Shown one piece after another: positions 18,005-26,257 of a stretch of DNA of 64,000 nucleotides (positions are counted from its first letter, which is position 1; each line of letters opens with the position of its first letter). The position numbers were made by a program, and so were the translations under genes. The DNA is from an uncultured Bacteroidales bacterium (lineage in GTDB: Bacteria > Bacteroidota > Bacteroidia > Bacteroidales > F082), in NCBI GenBank assembly GCA_900315175.1, contig OMYA01000005.1, positions 62,001 through 126,000 on the forward strand. The letters are read 5' to 3'. The notes under the pieces are model-generated. The model was not told where the DNA came from. It saw only the letters and a program-made list of their open reading frames with translations, and searched no databases.

Positions 18005-18347
18005 TTATATGTTTACTAATGCTCTTTTATTTATTTATCTATCTATCTATTTATGTTATCGTTTAATACATTGTTTTAACGGTGCAAAATTAAACAAAAC
18101 GAAATAAAAAAGCAAATGAATGAGAAAATTGTTGAAATTTTTTAGCTTAATAGCTTATTAGCTTAGTAGCTTAATAGTTTAATAATTTTTGTGAAAATAA
18201 TTTTACAATTTATTCCTTGACAAACACTATTTTCACCATATCGTTGCGGTGAGGTTTCTAAGGATTAAATAAATGTTACTAGTGAACTCCCCCTTGATTG
18301 GTTTTGCCGTTAAGACTTTGTGGAAATTGAGATTCAAGGATAAGAAA
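17993..18347. other. AT-rich intergenic region between helicase leader and ATPase
   Basis: It carries TATTTATC-type short repeats near 18020-18055, the helicase promoter, and a tandem AGCTTAATAG-like run at 18142-18190. No gene is seen between 18190 and 18347. Confidence 0.5.
18085..18115 (-). promoter_or_regulatory. Promoter of the helicase-methyltransferase operon
   Basis: On the minus strand TTTG (18113-18116 region) and TAATTTTG (18085-18092) are about 20 bases apart, matching the Bacteroidota consensus. Transcription would start near 18079, about 280 bases before the helicase ATG. Confidence 0.6.
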
Positions 18348-19478
18348 TCACATCCTTCTCAGCCATAGCTTAAATAAGCGATCTGATATCACATAGATTC
18401 CTTTTTCTTTGGCAACAACCTTTTTGGATATCAAACCCTTCAACGATGACTGTACCGAACTCGCTGATTTTAAATTGTATCTGCCAATAAAATCAGATGA
18501 CATAACTTCAGATCCCCCATCTTCTCTCGACATGGCATAAAGGACCTCCTTCTGCCGCGTACTCATCTCATATAGCATATTGTTATAAACAAAAGACTGT
18601 TTGTCGAGCAGTATTTCTACGGCTTTATCATACATTTCGTCATTTACACTGCCATTTTGCGGAACAATCTGATATAACTCATTCATTATAAATTGAATAT
18701 AAAGAGTTACCCCATCAACTGAGTTATATGCTTTTTCTATATAGAAGTCCAATATGTTTTTCTTGTTTTCTTTGAATAAACCACTTGCAAAATTCGTGTA
18801 TTTGTCGAGACCTATCTTATCAATTTCCATAAAAGTCGCACTTTTGTAGAATGGCTTGTCTTGAGAATTGAACATATTAATCAGCATGTCTGTCTCGCTG
18901 CCAGCAAAAACGAATGTACAATTGGGACAATGCTGTATTTTCGTTCGCAGAAGCGCCTCCACGTTTTTCTCCTGATACCTCCCTATTTGTTGGAATTCAT
19001 CAATCGCTACAACACATGGCTTGTCGGAACCCCCAAGATATTTAAAAATCTCATCCAAAGTGGTCTCCGGCGATTCTATATCACCAATGGCAATCTCAAA
19101 AGACGGCTCCCCTGTCAAAGCATCAATCTTTAATCCGCCTCGTAATGAAACAAAAACGTTTTTAAAATAATCGAAAAATTTCCTGCTTTTGGGCTTCAAT
19201 GATCGTATTATTTCCTTGCCTAAAGCTAAAACAAACTCTTGTAACGAGGCCGTCGCAAGTATATCAACAAAAAAAACATTGTAGTTTTTACTAATCTGCG
19301 GCTGATCAAAACAATGACACACAAGCCCAGTTTTACCTATTCTGCGATGAGAAACAAGAACTGTATTTCTACCATTTAAAATATTGTCAATCAATTCTTT
19401 AGATTCATTTTCTCTATCGCAAAAATAGTGATCTCCCGCATAACTGCCAATCACAAAAGGATTGTTTAATTGCTTCAT
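18348..19478 (-). CDS. AAA ATPase of the archaeal-type ATPase family (COG1672-like)
   Basis: A 376-residue protein. Walker A is SHRRIGKTG (about 43-51), Walker B is VVAIDEFQQIG (about 155-165), followed by an ATPase sensor region (FVFAGSETDML) and a C-terminal winged-helix part (residues 300-376, SVQSSLKGLISKKVV). This family is abundant in Bacteroidales and archaea and often lies in mobile or defence neighbourhoods; its substrate is not known. It lies upstream of the helicase on the same strand, but the helicase has its own promoter. It could still be a third component of the helicase-methyltransferase locus. Confidence 0.85.
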   Translation of the reverse strand: MKQLNNPFVIGSYAGDHYFCDRENESKELIDNILNGRNTVLVSHRRIGKTGLVCHCFDQPQISKNYNVFFVDILATASLQEFVLALGKEIIRSLKPKSRKFFDYFKNVFVSLRGGLKIDALTGEPSFEIAIGDIESPETTLDEIFKYLGGSDKPCVVAIDEFQQIGRYQEKNVEALLRTKIQHCPNCTFVFAGSETDMLINMFNSQDKPFYKSATFMEIDKIGLDKYTNFASGLFKENKKNILDFYIEKAYNSVDGVTLYIQFIMNELYQIVPQNGSVNDEMYDKAVEILLDKQSFVYNNMLYEMSTRQKEVLYAMSREDGGSEVMSSDFIGRYNLKSASSVQSSLKGLISKKVVAKEKGIYVISDRLFKLWLRRM

Positions 19479-19492
19479 ATATTATCATGTTT

Positions 19493-19518
19493 ATAATTAT
19501 TGCAAAAGTAATAATTAT
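19493..19518 (-). promoter_or_regulatory. Promoter with flanking inverted repeat before the ATPase gene
   Basis: ATAATTATT (19493-19501) and its exact inverse AATAATTAT (19510-19518) flank CAAAAGT, which on the minus strand forms the -7 box TACTTTTG (19503-19510). A protein bound to this palindrome would cover the promoter core. Confidence 0.5.
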
Positions 19519-19547
19519 TTTTATAATAATGACATTTTTTTATAAAA

Positions 19548-21254
19548 TTATTTCACCCTACTGTCTTCTAACCGTCCCACCAGCACCCCGCTAACCATCC
19601 AATGGCTGAAACTGCCGCCCTCGTCTTCTCCTTGCGGGATGGCCACTGTTATCGTGTGATGCCCCGGCTTCAAGTCACTTAAGTCGAAATAAACCGGATT
19701 GGTCGCGGTCCCCGGACACCAGCCCGAACGCGACAGGTCGGACGATGACACTCCATTCCAGAAATTACCCGAGACAGGGTTCAACTCACGGTAAGTGGCA
19801 CAGTCACAACGCCATGGAGTGTATCTGAACACCTTCTCACCGTCGATGATGATGGTGTTCTCCTTCGGGTTGAACTCGTCGCCTCCACCCCAGCCGCCAT
19901 GACCGGTGGTAATGTATCTAAGCCTCAGATTCTCAACGCCTTCAGGGATGTCAAACTCTACCGTAAGACTGTCAGTCTGGAACAGCCGTCCGTAGTTTTG
20001 CCCCGACATCTCCATCACGTTGCAGGTGTTGAAGAGTGGCAGACTCCAACGGCTGTTTTTCGACACATCGCCGTCGTAATCCTGCGGATATGCCACCAAA
20101 TCCAATGAGACCTTATGCCCTCCACCATCGTAGTTGCCGATGAAAGCGCCGATTAGGACATCACCCTGGAGACGGTCGGAAAGCTCCGACACCTCCATCT
20201 TGTAATATGCCTCATCAGCCCATTCCAGACCGTCGAGATGTACCCTGTCGTTGAAATGCTTCACACCAAACGGAGTGAAGAAACGCATCAGCTCGACAAC
20301 AGGCATGTAGTCGTCTTCAATGCGTATACCTTGATATTTATTTCCATTTTTATCTAATTGATAAGGAATGACTTCAATGCTGTCGATTAAAGCATTGCAC
20401 AGCGAAAGTTTCCTGTCCATCGGGATGACGAAGACTGAGCCCGAGCGGTCGTAAGCGTCGCCGTTGGAGCGCTGGTGAAGCTCTGCAAAAAGCTGGTAAT
20501 GCTCAGGCAAAACAGGCAGATTCACACGTTTCAGGATTATCGTCCCCCATGAGAAATGAATCACTGTGTCGAACGGGATTTCGCCCTGGAATTTGTCCAT
20601 TTTCACGAAATGAATCTGGTCGTCATCGAAAATCCTGGTGCGGATAATCAGCTTCTCCTTCTTTATGTTGTTAAGCTCTCTCCCACTCTTCCTAACTCCA
20701 AGATTATCAGGGATTAAGCTTTTCTTTAGCTTCTTGTCTTTCTTAACCGACTTAAGATCCATGATGCGGTTGCCGTTTATCGCCTGACGCACCATCACGC
20801 CTTTCAGATAGCCGCGCGATGTCACAGGAGACGCATCATAGCCAAGGCTTTCCGTCATCCAGACCTCTATCGTGTTTGAGTTTATCGATGTCTTATATTT
20901 TTTACAATTGTAGCCTTTAACCTTCTCCGAGCCGACTTCTTCGAACTCTATATCATTGGTTTTCAGCGGATAAGCGTAAAAATACGATTCACCATCCTGA
21001 TAATTCATTTGGAAATAAGCCGAATCGGCGTCATAATCCACGAAAGTGTAATCTGTCGACAATCCTTTAATCAGTTCGCCATCAAACTCTTGAATATCAT
21101 TTATTTTCAATTGGTTTTTATAACGCAGGACTTCACGAAAGGTGGTGTCGCCGCTGTCGGAGCCGAGCATATATGACTGATACACAAGGCGTTGCTGTGC
21201 CGATGCCATCATCGTGGCGAAGATGAGAACTAATATTAATAATGTGCGCTTCAT
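19548..21254 (-). CDS. PNGase F-like peptide-N-glycosidase
   Basis: A 568-residue exported protein (signal MKRTLLILVLIFATMMASAQ). Residues 20-190 resemble the GLPGLI/DUF4412-type lipocalin-like region. The remainder is the two-lobed PNGase F fold: LNTCNVMEMSGQNYGRLF, then TGHGGWGGGDEFNPKENT, WRCDCATYREL, SGNFWNGVSS and SRSGWCPG, very close to PNGase F of Elizabethkingia. Such enzymes cut the bond between Asn and GlcNAc and so release whole N-glycans from glycoproteins. It stands divergent from the S9 peptidase lipoprotein. Together with the GH20 on the other side of the island it points to host glycoprotein use. Confidence 0.9.
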   Translation of the reverse strand: MKRTLLILVLIFATMMASAQQRLVYQSYMLGSDSGDTTFREVLRYKNQLKINDIQEFDGELIKGLSTDYTFVDYDADSAYFQMNYQDGESYFYAYPLKTNDIEFEEVGSEKVKGYNCKKYKTSINSNTIEVWMTESLGYDASPVTSRGYLKGVMVRQAINGNRIMDLKSVKKDKKLKKSLIPDNLGVRKSGRELNNIKKEKLIIRTRIFDDDQIHFVKMDKFQGEIPFDTVIHFSWGTIILKRVNLPVLPEHYQLFAELHQRSNGDAYDRSGSVFVIPMDRKLSLCNALIDSIEVIPYQLDKNGNKYQGIRIEDDYMPVVELMRFFTPFGVKHFNDRVHLDGLEWADEAYYKMEVSELSDRLQGDVLIGAFIGNYDGGGHKVSLDLVAYPQDYDGDVSKNSRWSLPLFNTCNVMEMSGQNYGRLFQTDSLTVEFDIPEGVENLRLRYITTGHGGWGGGDEFNPKENTIIIDGEKVFRYTPWRCDCATYRELNPVSGNFWNGVSSSDLSRSGWCPGTATNPVYFDLSDLKPGHHTITVAIPQGEDEGGSFSHWMVSGVLVGRLEDSRVK

Positions 21255-21287
21255 AAGAAAAATTTTTGCAAAGTTAAAACTTATTTG

Positions 21288-21295
21288 TAAATTTG
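21288..21295 (+). promoter_or_regulatory. -7 box of the S9 peptidase gene
   Basis: TAAATTTG lies 33 bases before ATG 21329. A divergent TAACTTTG-like box on the minus strand (about 21270-21277) serves the PNGase F-like gene. Confidence 0.5.
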
Positions 21296-21328
21296 CAAAA
21301 CATTAATAGGAAATTAAATTTTAATGAT

Positions 21329-23401
21329 ATGAAAAAATTATTGCTTCCTATCGCATTGATACTGTTGATGTTGCAGGCATGCGATGACGCTTCGAAGCCA
21401 CAGGCTCCGGTGCGCGAAAAAATCAAACTCACATCAGACATCCAGACACCAGAAGTGCTTTGGGGCATGGGCAGAATCGGTGAATTTACTGTATCTGCTG
21501 ACGGTCAGACTGTTGTTTACAGTGTTACCGATTATGATGTTGCCAAAAACAACGGGTTCTCAAGGATTTACGTCATGGATGCTGAAGGAAATAACGTGAA
21601 ATGCCTCACAAATGGCGGTTACAGCGAGTACAGCCCGTCGTTTACGCCTTCAGGACGTGTCGCCTTTATGACGGCGGTTTCAGGCGACATGCAGCTCTGG
21701 GAAATGGATACCAAAGGAAGGAGCCGCGAGCAAATCACTGATATTCCGGGAGGTATCACCGGTTTCAAATACAGTCCGGATGGCACGATGATAGTTTATT
21801 CGGCTGAAGTCAAGATGAAGGAGACCGTCGCTGACATCTACCCTGACCTTCAGCTTTCGTCGGGAAGAATCAACAACGATTTGATGTACCGTCATTGGGA
21901 CCAGTGGGTTGACACCTACAGTCATCTGTTTGTCGCCAAACTTGACGGCAAGACTGTAAAAAAAGGTATCGACATCCTCAACGGTGAGCCTTGGGAGTCG
22001 CCAGTGAGACCTTGGGGTGGCATGGAACAGGTCGCGTGGAGCGAAGACAACACCGCCATCCTCTACTGTTGCCGCAAGAAAGAGGGCAAAGATTACGCTA
22101 CATCAACAAACACTGATGTTTACAGATATAATGTGGCTTTAGGTCAGACGGCCAATCTCACAGAGGGCATGATGGGATACGATTTGAACATCAGCGTCGC
22201 TCCTACTGGCAACATGATGGCTTGGGAAAGCATGGAACGCGACGGCTATGAGGCTGACAAACAGCGTCTTTATGTCATGAACCTTCTGACTGGTGAGAAG
22301 ACCGACTACAGCGTCAATTTCGACCAGAACTCGACAAATCTCACATGGTCGAGTGACGCTTCAAAGATTTATTTCATCAGCGATATTCATGCTACAGACC
22401 AGGTTTATGAGCTGAGTCTTAACAACGGAAGCATCCGCAAAGTCACAACCGGACAGCATAACTTCGTTTCGTTGGCGGTGGCGGGCGACAGGCTCATTGC
22501 CGGCCAGCAGTCGATGAGTCATCCGACAGAGCTTTACAGCATTGAGTTGCCAAGCGGTAACTTTAAGCAGATTTCGCATGTTAATGATAACATTTTCAAA
22601 CAGTTAACCACAGGAGAGGTTGAAGAAAGATGGATTCCGACAACCGATGGCAAGATGATGCTGACATGGGTCATCTACCCTCCGCATTTCGATAAAAACA
22701 AGAAATATCCTACCCTTCTTTATTGCGAAGGCGGTCCGCAAAGCACAGTGAGCCAGTTCTGGTCATATCGTTGGAACTTCCAGCAGATGGCAGCCAACGG
22801 CTACATTGTGGTGGCTCCTAACAGACGCGGCTTGCCTGGTTTCGGTCAGGAATGGAATGAGGAAATCAGCGGTGACTACGGCGGGCAGTGCATGAGAGAC
22901 TATCTCTCGGCCATCGACGCCCTTGCCAAGGAGCCGTTTGTCGACGAGGACAGGCTTGGTGCTGTCGGCGCCAGTTTCGGCGGCTTCTCGGTGTTCTGGC
23001 TTGCAGGTCATCACGACGGACGTTTCAAGGCTCTCATCGCCCACGACGGCATGTTTAACCTTGACGCACAATACCTTGAGACCGAGGAAATGTGGTTTGT
23101 TAACTGGGATCTCGGCGGACCATATTGGGACAAAGACAATCCTGTGGTTCAGTGGTCATATTCCAACTCACCGCATTTGTTTGTCGACAAATGGACTGCG
23201 CCTATCATGGTCATCCATGGCGGTTTGGACTACAGAATCTCTTACACCCAAGGCATGCAGGCTTACAATGCGGCGGTCTTGCGCGGCATTCCTGCAGAGT
23301 TCCTCTACTTCCCGGATGAGAATCACTGGGTGTTGCAGCCTCAGAATGGAATTTTGTGGCAGAGAAGATTTAAGAACTGGCTGGATACCTATTTGAAGTA
23401 G
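21329..23401 (+). CDS. S9-family prolyl oligopeptidase-type peptidase, lipoprotein
   Basis: The start at 21329 gives a lipoprotein signal (MKKLLLPIALILLMLQAC, Cys 18); the frame opens at 21293 but those codons include promoter sequence. Residues 30-430 are a WD40/TolB-like beta-propeller. The C-terminal alpha/beta-hydrolase domain has the nucleophile in GASFGGF (about residue 550), Asp in GGLDYR and His in DENHW. The layout is that of DPP4/acylaminoacyl peptidase-like enzymes (S9B/S9C) that trim peptides in the periplasm or outer membrane. It fits with the adjacent deglycosylating enzyme: release of the glycan, then digestion of the protein. Exact specificity is open. Confidence 0.92.
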   Translation: MKKLLLPIALILLMLQACDDASKPQAPVREKIKLTSDIQTPEVLWGMGRIGEFTVSADGQTVVYSVTDYDVAKNNGFSRIYVMDAEGNNVKCLTNGGYSEYSPSFTPSGRVAFMTAVSGDMQLWEMDTKGRSREQITDIPGGITGFKYSPDGTMIVYSAEVKMKETVADIYPDLQLSSGRINNDLMYRHWDQWVDTYSHLFVAKLDGKTVKKGIDILNGEPWESPVRPWGGMEQVAWSEDNTAILYCCRKKEGKDYATSTNTDVYRYNVALGQTANLTEGMMGYDLNISVAPTGNMMAWESMERDGYEADKQRLYVMNLLTGEKTDYSVNFDQNSTNLTWSSDASKIYFISDIHATDQVYELSLNNGSIRKVTTGQHNFVSLAVAGDRLIAGQQSMSHPTELYSIELPSGNFKQISHVNDNIFKQLTTGEVEERWIPTTDGKMMLTWVIYPPHFDKNKKYPTLLYCEGGPQSTVSQFWSYRWNFQQMAANGYIVVAPNRRGLPGFGQEWNEEISGDYGGQCMRDYLSAIDALAKEPFVDEDRLGAVGASFGGFSVFWLAGHHDGRFKALIAHDGMFNLDAQYLETEEMWFVNWDLGGPYWDKDNPVVQWSYSNSPHLFVDKWTAPIMVIHGGLDYRISYTQGMQAYNAAVLRGIPAEFLYFPDENHWVLQPQNGILWQRRFKNWLDTYLK

Positions 23402-23404
23402 CCG

Positions 23405-23430
23405 TTAGCCATTAGCCATTAGCCATTAGC
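23405..23430. repeat. TTAGCCA tandem run
   Basis: Three to four copies of the 7-base unit TTAGCCA follow the peptidase stop. The same unit appears at 48867-48900 upstream of dnaE. Confidence 0.7.
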
Positions 23431-23451
23431 GCTGTTCTTCCTAATGGCTAT

Positions 23452-23488
23452 AAAAAAAAGAACCGGTTTTTCAACCGGTTCTTTTTTT
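23452..23488. terminator. Bidirectional rho-independent terminator
   Basis: GAACCGGTT and AACCGGTTC form a perfect 9-bp stem (23460-23468 with 23473-23481) around a 4-base loop, with A-run on the left and T-run on the right. It serves the plus-strand peptidase and the minus-strand tRNAs. Confidence 0.85.
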
Positions 23489-23494
23489 ATATCG

Positions 23495-23578
23495 TGCCCA
23501 TGAGAAGACTCGAACTTCCAAGAGCGTCCGCTCACTACACCCTGAATGTAGCGTGTTTACCAATTTCACCACATGGGC
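23495..23578 (-). tRNA. tRNA-Leu (anticodon CAG)
   Basis: On the minus strand the acceptor 5' arm GCCCATG (from 23578) pairs with CATGGGC at the 3' end. The D-arm is GTGGTGAAATTGGTAAACAC, the anticodon stem CTACA/TGTAG encloses TTCAGGG, giving CAG, and there is a long variable arm and GTTCGAGTC in the T-arm. Length 84 without CCA. The long variable arm supports a class II (Leu) tRNA. Confidence 0.95.
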
Positions 23579-23596
23579 TTAGTGTGAAACTTTTGG

Positions 23597-23680
23597 TGCC
23601 CAGGACAAGAGTCGAACTTGCACGACGCAATCGTCACTACCCCCTCAAAGTAGCGTGTCTACCAATTTCACCACCTGGGC
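23597..23680 (-). tRNA. tRNA-Leu (anticodon GAG)
   Basis: Same architecture as its neighbour, 84 nt. Acceptor GCCCAGG/CCTGGGC, anticodon stem CTACT/GGTAG around TTGAGGG, giving GAG; variable arm long; T-arm GTTCGACTC. The two tRNA-Leu genes are 18 bases apart and are probably one transcript. Confidence 0.95.
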
Positions 23681-23880
23681 AAGGGTTTCTGCTTTTCTCA
23701 TCTGAAAAGCGTTGCAAAATTACACGTTTTTTTAATACGTTTTACAATTTTTTAAAAAAAATTTTTGCAAATTGATAATCAATAGATTATGTTGAAATGA
23801 CGTAGATTTTTGGGACACCTTTATTAATATAATGAGGTTTCGTGTTGGTTTTTTTTATACTTTTGCAAACAAAATAATAA

Positions 23881-24070
23881 GATTTCTCCACTACGCCTGA
23901 CGGCTTCGGTCGAAATGACGGGAACAAACTGACGGCTTCGGTCGAAATGACGGGAACAAACTGACGGCTTCGGTCGGAATGATAAAACCAAGCTGACGGC
24001 TTTAATCGAAATGACAGAAACAATAAACACGTCATTTCGAGCGAAACGAAGTGAAGTCGAGAAATCCTTA
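23881..24070. repeat. REP-like element with 4-copy tandem expansion
   Basis: Left part GATTTCTCCACTACGCCTGA, then four 32-base copies beginning CTGACGGCTT at 23897, 23929, 23961 and 23993, then the opposite arm GTCATTTCGAGCGAAACG (24031) to CGAGAAATCC (24068). Copies 1 and 2 are almost identical; copies 3 and 4 have drifted. The element fills the gap between the tRNAs and trmD, and any long reading frame here is translated repeat, not a gene. Confidence 0.8.
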
Positions 24071-24084
24071 TGTAAACGAAACAA

Positions 24085-24780
24085 ATGATGAGAATAGACA
24101 TTATCACAATATTTCCCGAAATGTTCGAGGGGCCGTTCACTGAGTCCATTGTCAAGCGTGCCATCAACAAGGGCTTGGTGGAGATTAGACTTCACAACCT
24201 GCGCGATTACAGCAACGACAAGCACAAGCGTGTTGACGACTACCCTTTCTCTGCAGGTGCCGGCATGGTGATGATGATTGAGCCCGTTGACAACTGTATC
24301 ACGCATCTCAAGTCTGAAAGAAACTATGATGAGGTTATTTACATGAGCCCTGATGGTGAGCTGTTGACCCAGCCGGTTGCGAATCAATTGTCGTTAAACG
24401 AGAATCTGATTATGCTATGCGGGCATTACAAAGGCATCGATGAGCGAATCCGCGAGCATTTGATCACGAAGGAGATTTCTATTGGTGATTACGTTTTGTC
24501 GGGTGGCGAGCTTGCCGCGGCGGTGTTGACCGACAGTCTCGTGCGGCTCATTCCAGGCGCTTTAAGCGATGAAACTTCGGCACTTTCCGACTCGTTTCAG
24601 GACGGAATGGTGTCGCCGCCGGTGTATACAAGGCCCCGTGAATACAAAGGATGGGCGGTTCCGGAGGTGCTTTTGTCGGGCAACGACCAAGTTATAAACG
24701 ATTGGAAATACCAACAGGCACTGGAAAGGACAAAGATTCGCCGTCCCAAGATGTACGAAAAAATAAAAAAAATAAAATAA
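24085..24780 (+). CDS. trmD: tRNA (guanine-N1)-methyltransferase TrmD
   Basis: The enzyme methylates G37 at N1 in tRNAs with G36-G37 and so prevents frameshifting. The 231-residue sequence starts [17 protein letters not shown] (from ATG 24085 or 24088) and includes [26 protein letters not shown] and GDYVLSGGE, the trefoil-knot SAM-binding loops, plus the C-terminal domain [14 protein letters not shown]. Length is normal. rplS follows in the same direction, a common pairing, but has its own promoter here. Confidence 0.97.
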   Translation: MMRIDIITIFPEMFEGPFTESIVKRAINKGLVEIRLHNLRDYSNDKHKRVDDYPFSAGAGMVMMIEPVDNCITHLKSERNYDEVIYMSPDGELLTQPVANQLSLNENLIMLCGHYKGIDERIREHLITKEISIGDYVLSGGELAAAVLTDSLVRLIPGALSDETSALSDSFQDGMVSPPVYTRPREYKGWAVPEVLLSGNDQVINDWKYQQALERTKIRRPKMYEKIKKIK

Positions 24781-24783
24781 TTG

Positions 24784-24813
24784 TTGTAGGTATTCAAAAG
24801 TTTTGTATTTTTG
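24784..24813 (+). promoter_or_regulatory. Promoter of rplS
   Basis: TTG (24784-24786), exactly 19 bases, then TATTTTTG (24806-24813). This is a textbook Bacteroidota promoter, 46 bases before ATG 24859. Confidence 0.75.
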
Positions 24814-24858
24814 CAAGCCGTTTTAGAGGATAAAAATAAGATAAAAAATACAATAGAA

Positions 24859-25221
24859 ATGAAAAACGCGTTAATTCAATTCGTTGAAGATCAAGTACAA
24901 GTAAAGGAGTTCCCACAGTTCAAGTCAGGTGACACCATCACCGTTACTTATAAGATTGTTGAGGGAAACAAGGAACGTTTGCAGAAATTCCAGGGTGTCG
25001 TTTTACAGCGCGCAGGTCAGGGCAAGAGTGCAACATTCACAGTCAGAAAGATTTCTAACAACATCGGTGTTGAAAGAATCTTCCCTATCGCAGACCCAAT
25101 GATTGAGAGCATCGAGCTCAACAAGGAAGGCGCTGTCCGCAGAGCTAGAATCTACTATCTCAGAGGCCTCCGCGGTAAGAAAGCCCGTATCAAAGAAGTT
25201 CTTAAGAAGAAAGAAAACTAG
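24859..25221 (+). CDS. rplS: 50S ribosomal protein L19
   Basis: bL19 lies at the subunit interface of the 50S particle. The 120-residue protein reads MKNALIQFVEDQVQVKEFP, then GDTITVTYKIVEGNKERLQKFQG, and the conserved SFTVRKIS-like TFTVRKISNNIGVERIF. ATG 24859 is chosen because the earlier frame start at 24811 overlaps the -7 box at 24806-24813. A strong terminator follows. Confidence 0.96.
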   Translation: MKNALIQFVEDQVQVKEFPQFKSGDTITVTYKIVEGNKERLQKFQGVVLQRAGQGKSATFTVRKISNNIGVERIFPIADPMIESIELNKEGAVRRARIYYLRGLRGKKARIKEVLKKKEN

Positions 25222-25241
25222 TTGGTACTTGAACTCAAAAG

Positions 25242-25278
25242 AAAAAGAGCGACGCTGCAGCATCGCTCTTTTTTTTTG
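25242..25278 (+). terminator. Rho-independent terminator after rplS
   Basis: GAGCGA and TCGCTC enclose a GC-rich loop, followed by nine or more T. Confidence 0.85.
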
Positions 25279-25289
25279 GTCTTTCTACA

Positions 25290-25306
25290 GACAGATTCGG
25301 TCTGTC
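25290..25306. repeat. Small palindrome of a GACxxxxTCxGTCC family
   Basis: GACAGA-TTCGG-TCTGTC is a perfect hairpin followed by CCTACA. A similar piece, GACGCGGTCAGTCCCTGCA, lies at 55275-55293 beside clpB; 15 of 19 bases match in alignment. It is a second dispersed intergenic repeat type. Confidence 0.5.
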
Positions 25307-25307
25307 C

Positions 25308-26066
25308 CTACAGTTGTCTTTGGCGGACGACCTCGAATGTGACGATTCCGGTGGCAACGCTGACATTGAGCGAGTCGATGTCGCCGGGCATCGGGATGAC
25401 GAGGTGGTCGTCGACACGTTTGAGATATGCTTCGCTGATGCCGTCTTCCTCCGAACCCATCATTATTGCAATTGGTCCTGTAAGGTCGGCCTGCCAGATG
25501 GTCTGTTTGCCTTTCTCGGAAAACGCTATCACTTTCAGACCGCTCGCCTTCAGGAAGTCGATAGTGTCTTTGATATTTTCAACACGACACACATTAATTA
25601 ATGATAAGGCGCCGGCGGAAGTCTTCATGGCATCGCCGTTGATCAAAGCGCTTCCGCGGGACGGCACCACTATGGCATCGACACCGGCGGCATAGCATGT
25701 GCGCGCGATGGCCCCAAAATTGCGCACATCGGTGACACGGTCAAGGATTACGACAAACGGCATGCGGCCCTCATCATAAACCATCGGTATCACGTTTTCT
25801 ATGGTCTGATATGAAATAGGGCACACAAAAGCTATTATCCCCTGATGGTTTTTGCGTGTGAGGCGGTTCAACTTCTCAATCGGGACGAATTGCACCGGGA
25901 CCTCATGCTCGCGCGCATATTTCACGATATCCGTAATCTGCGGCGAACGCAGCCCTGACTGAACGAAAACCTTCTCCAGCTCCTTCCCTGCCTTGATGAC
26001 CTCCTCGACCGGATGAACACCAAAAACCATGTTGGAATCTTCTTTTCTATTATTGTTATTATTCAT
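25308..26066 (-). CDS. rlmB: 23S rRNA (guanosine-2'-O)-methyltransferase RlmB-like (SpoU family)
   Basis: A 252-residue SpoU/TrmH-family protein. MVFGVHPVEEVIKAGKELEKVF is the N-terminal substrate-binding region; the SPOUT domain has LDRVTDVRNFGAIARTC (motif 1), MMGSEEDGIS (motif 2) and IPMPGDIDSLNVSVA (motif 3). In E. coli RlmB methylates G2251 of 23S rRNA. The start is at 26066 (Asn-rich leader) or 26030 (MVFGVHP). It converges with rplS. Confidence 0.9.
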   Translation of the reverse strand: MNNNNNRKEDSNMVFGVHPVEEVIKAGKELEKVFVQSGLRSPQITDIVKYAREHEVPVQFVPIEKLNRLTRKNHQGIIAFVCPISYQTIENVIPMVYDEGRMPFVVILDRVTDVRNFGAIARTCYAAGVDAIVVPSRGSALINGDAMKTSAGALSLINVCRVENIKDTIDFLKASGLKVIAFSEKGKQTIWQADLTGPIAIMMGSEEDGISEAYLKRVDDHLVIPMPGDIDSLNVSVATGIVTFEVVRQRQL

Positions 26067-26083
26067 AATTAAATATTATTATC

Positions 26084-26183
26084 GTCATTCCGAGCGAAAT
26101 GAAATGGAGTCGAGAAATCCTCCACCCATAAGCTATCGTTCGTGGAAGATTTCTCCATTCCGCTTCGCTACAGTCGAAATGAC
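26084..26183. repeat. REP-like imperfect palindrome, copy 3
   Basis: GTCATTCCGAGCGAAATG... GAGAAATCC on the left, GATTTCTCCATTCCGCTTCG... CGAAATGAC on the right. It fills the gap between divergent rlmB and the TonB-like gene. Confidence 0.8.
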
Positions 26184-26204
26184 GAAGACAAAAATATAAA
26201 ATTT

Positions 26205-26235
26205 TTGATTATCATTTAAAAAATTTGTAAATTTG
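26205..26235 (+). promoter_or_regulatory. Promoter of the TonB-like gene
   Basis: TTG (26205-26207), 20 bases, TAAATTTG (26228-26235). Confidence 0.6.
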
Positions 26236-26257
26236 CGGTGTTTAATATTGATAAACT

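Noticed and set aside
23494..23775. 93-codon plus-strand frame
   Set aside because: It covers both tRNA-Leu genes and is explained by them.
23897..24024. CRISPR array
   Set aside because: The four 32-base units are head to tail without spacers, so they are tandem repeats, and no cas gene is present.
23787..24387. Two minus-strand frames of 127 and 187 codons
   Set aside because: They translate the REP repeats and the antisense of trmD; similar false proteins are expected from such repeats.
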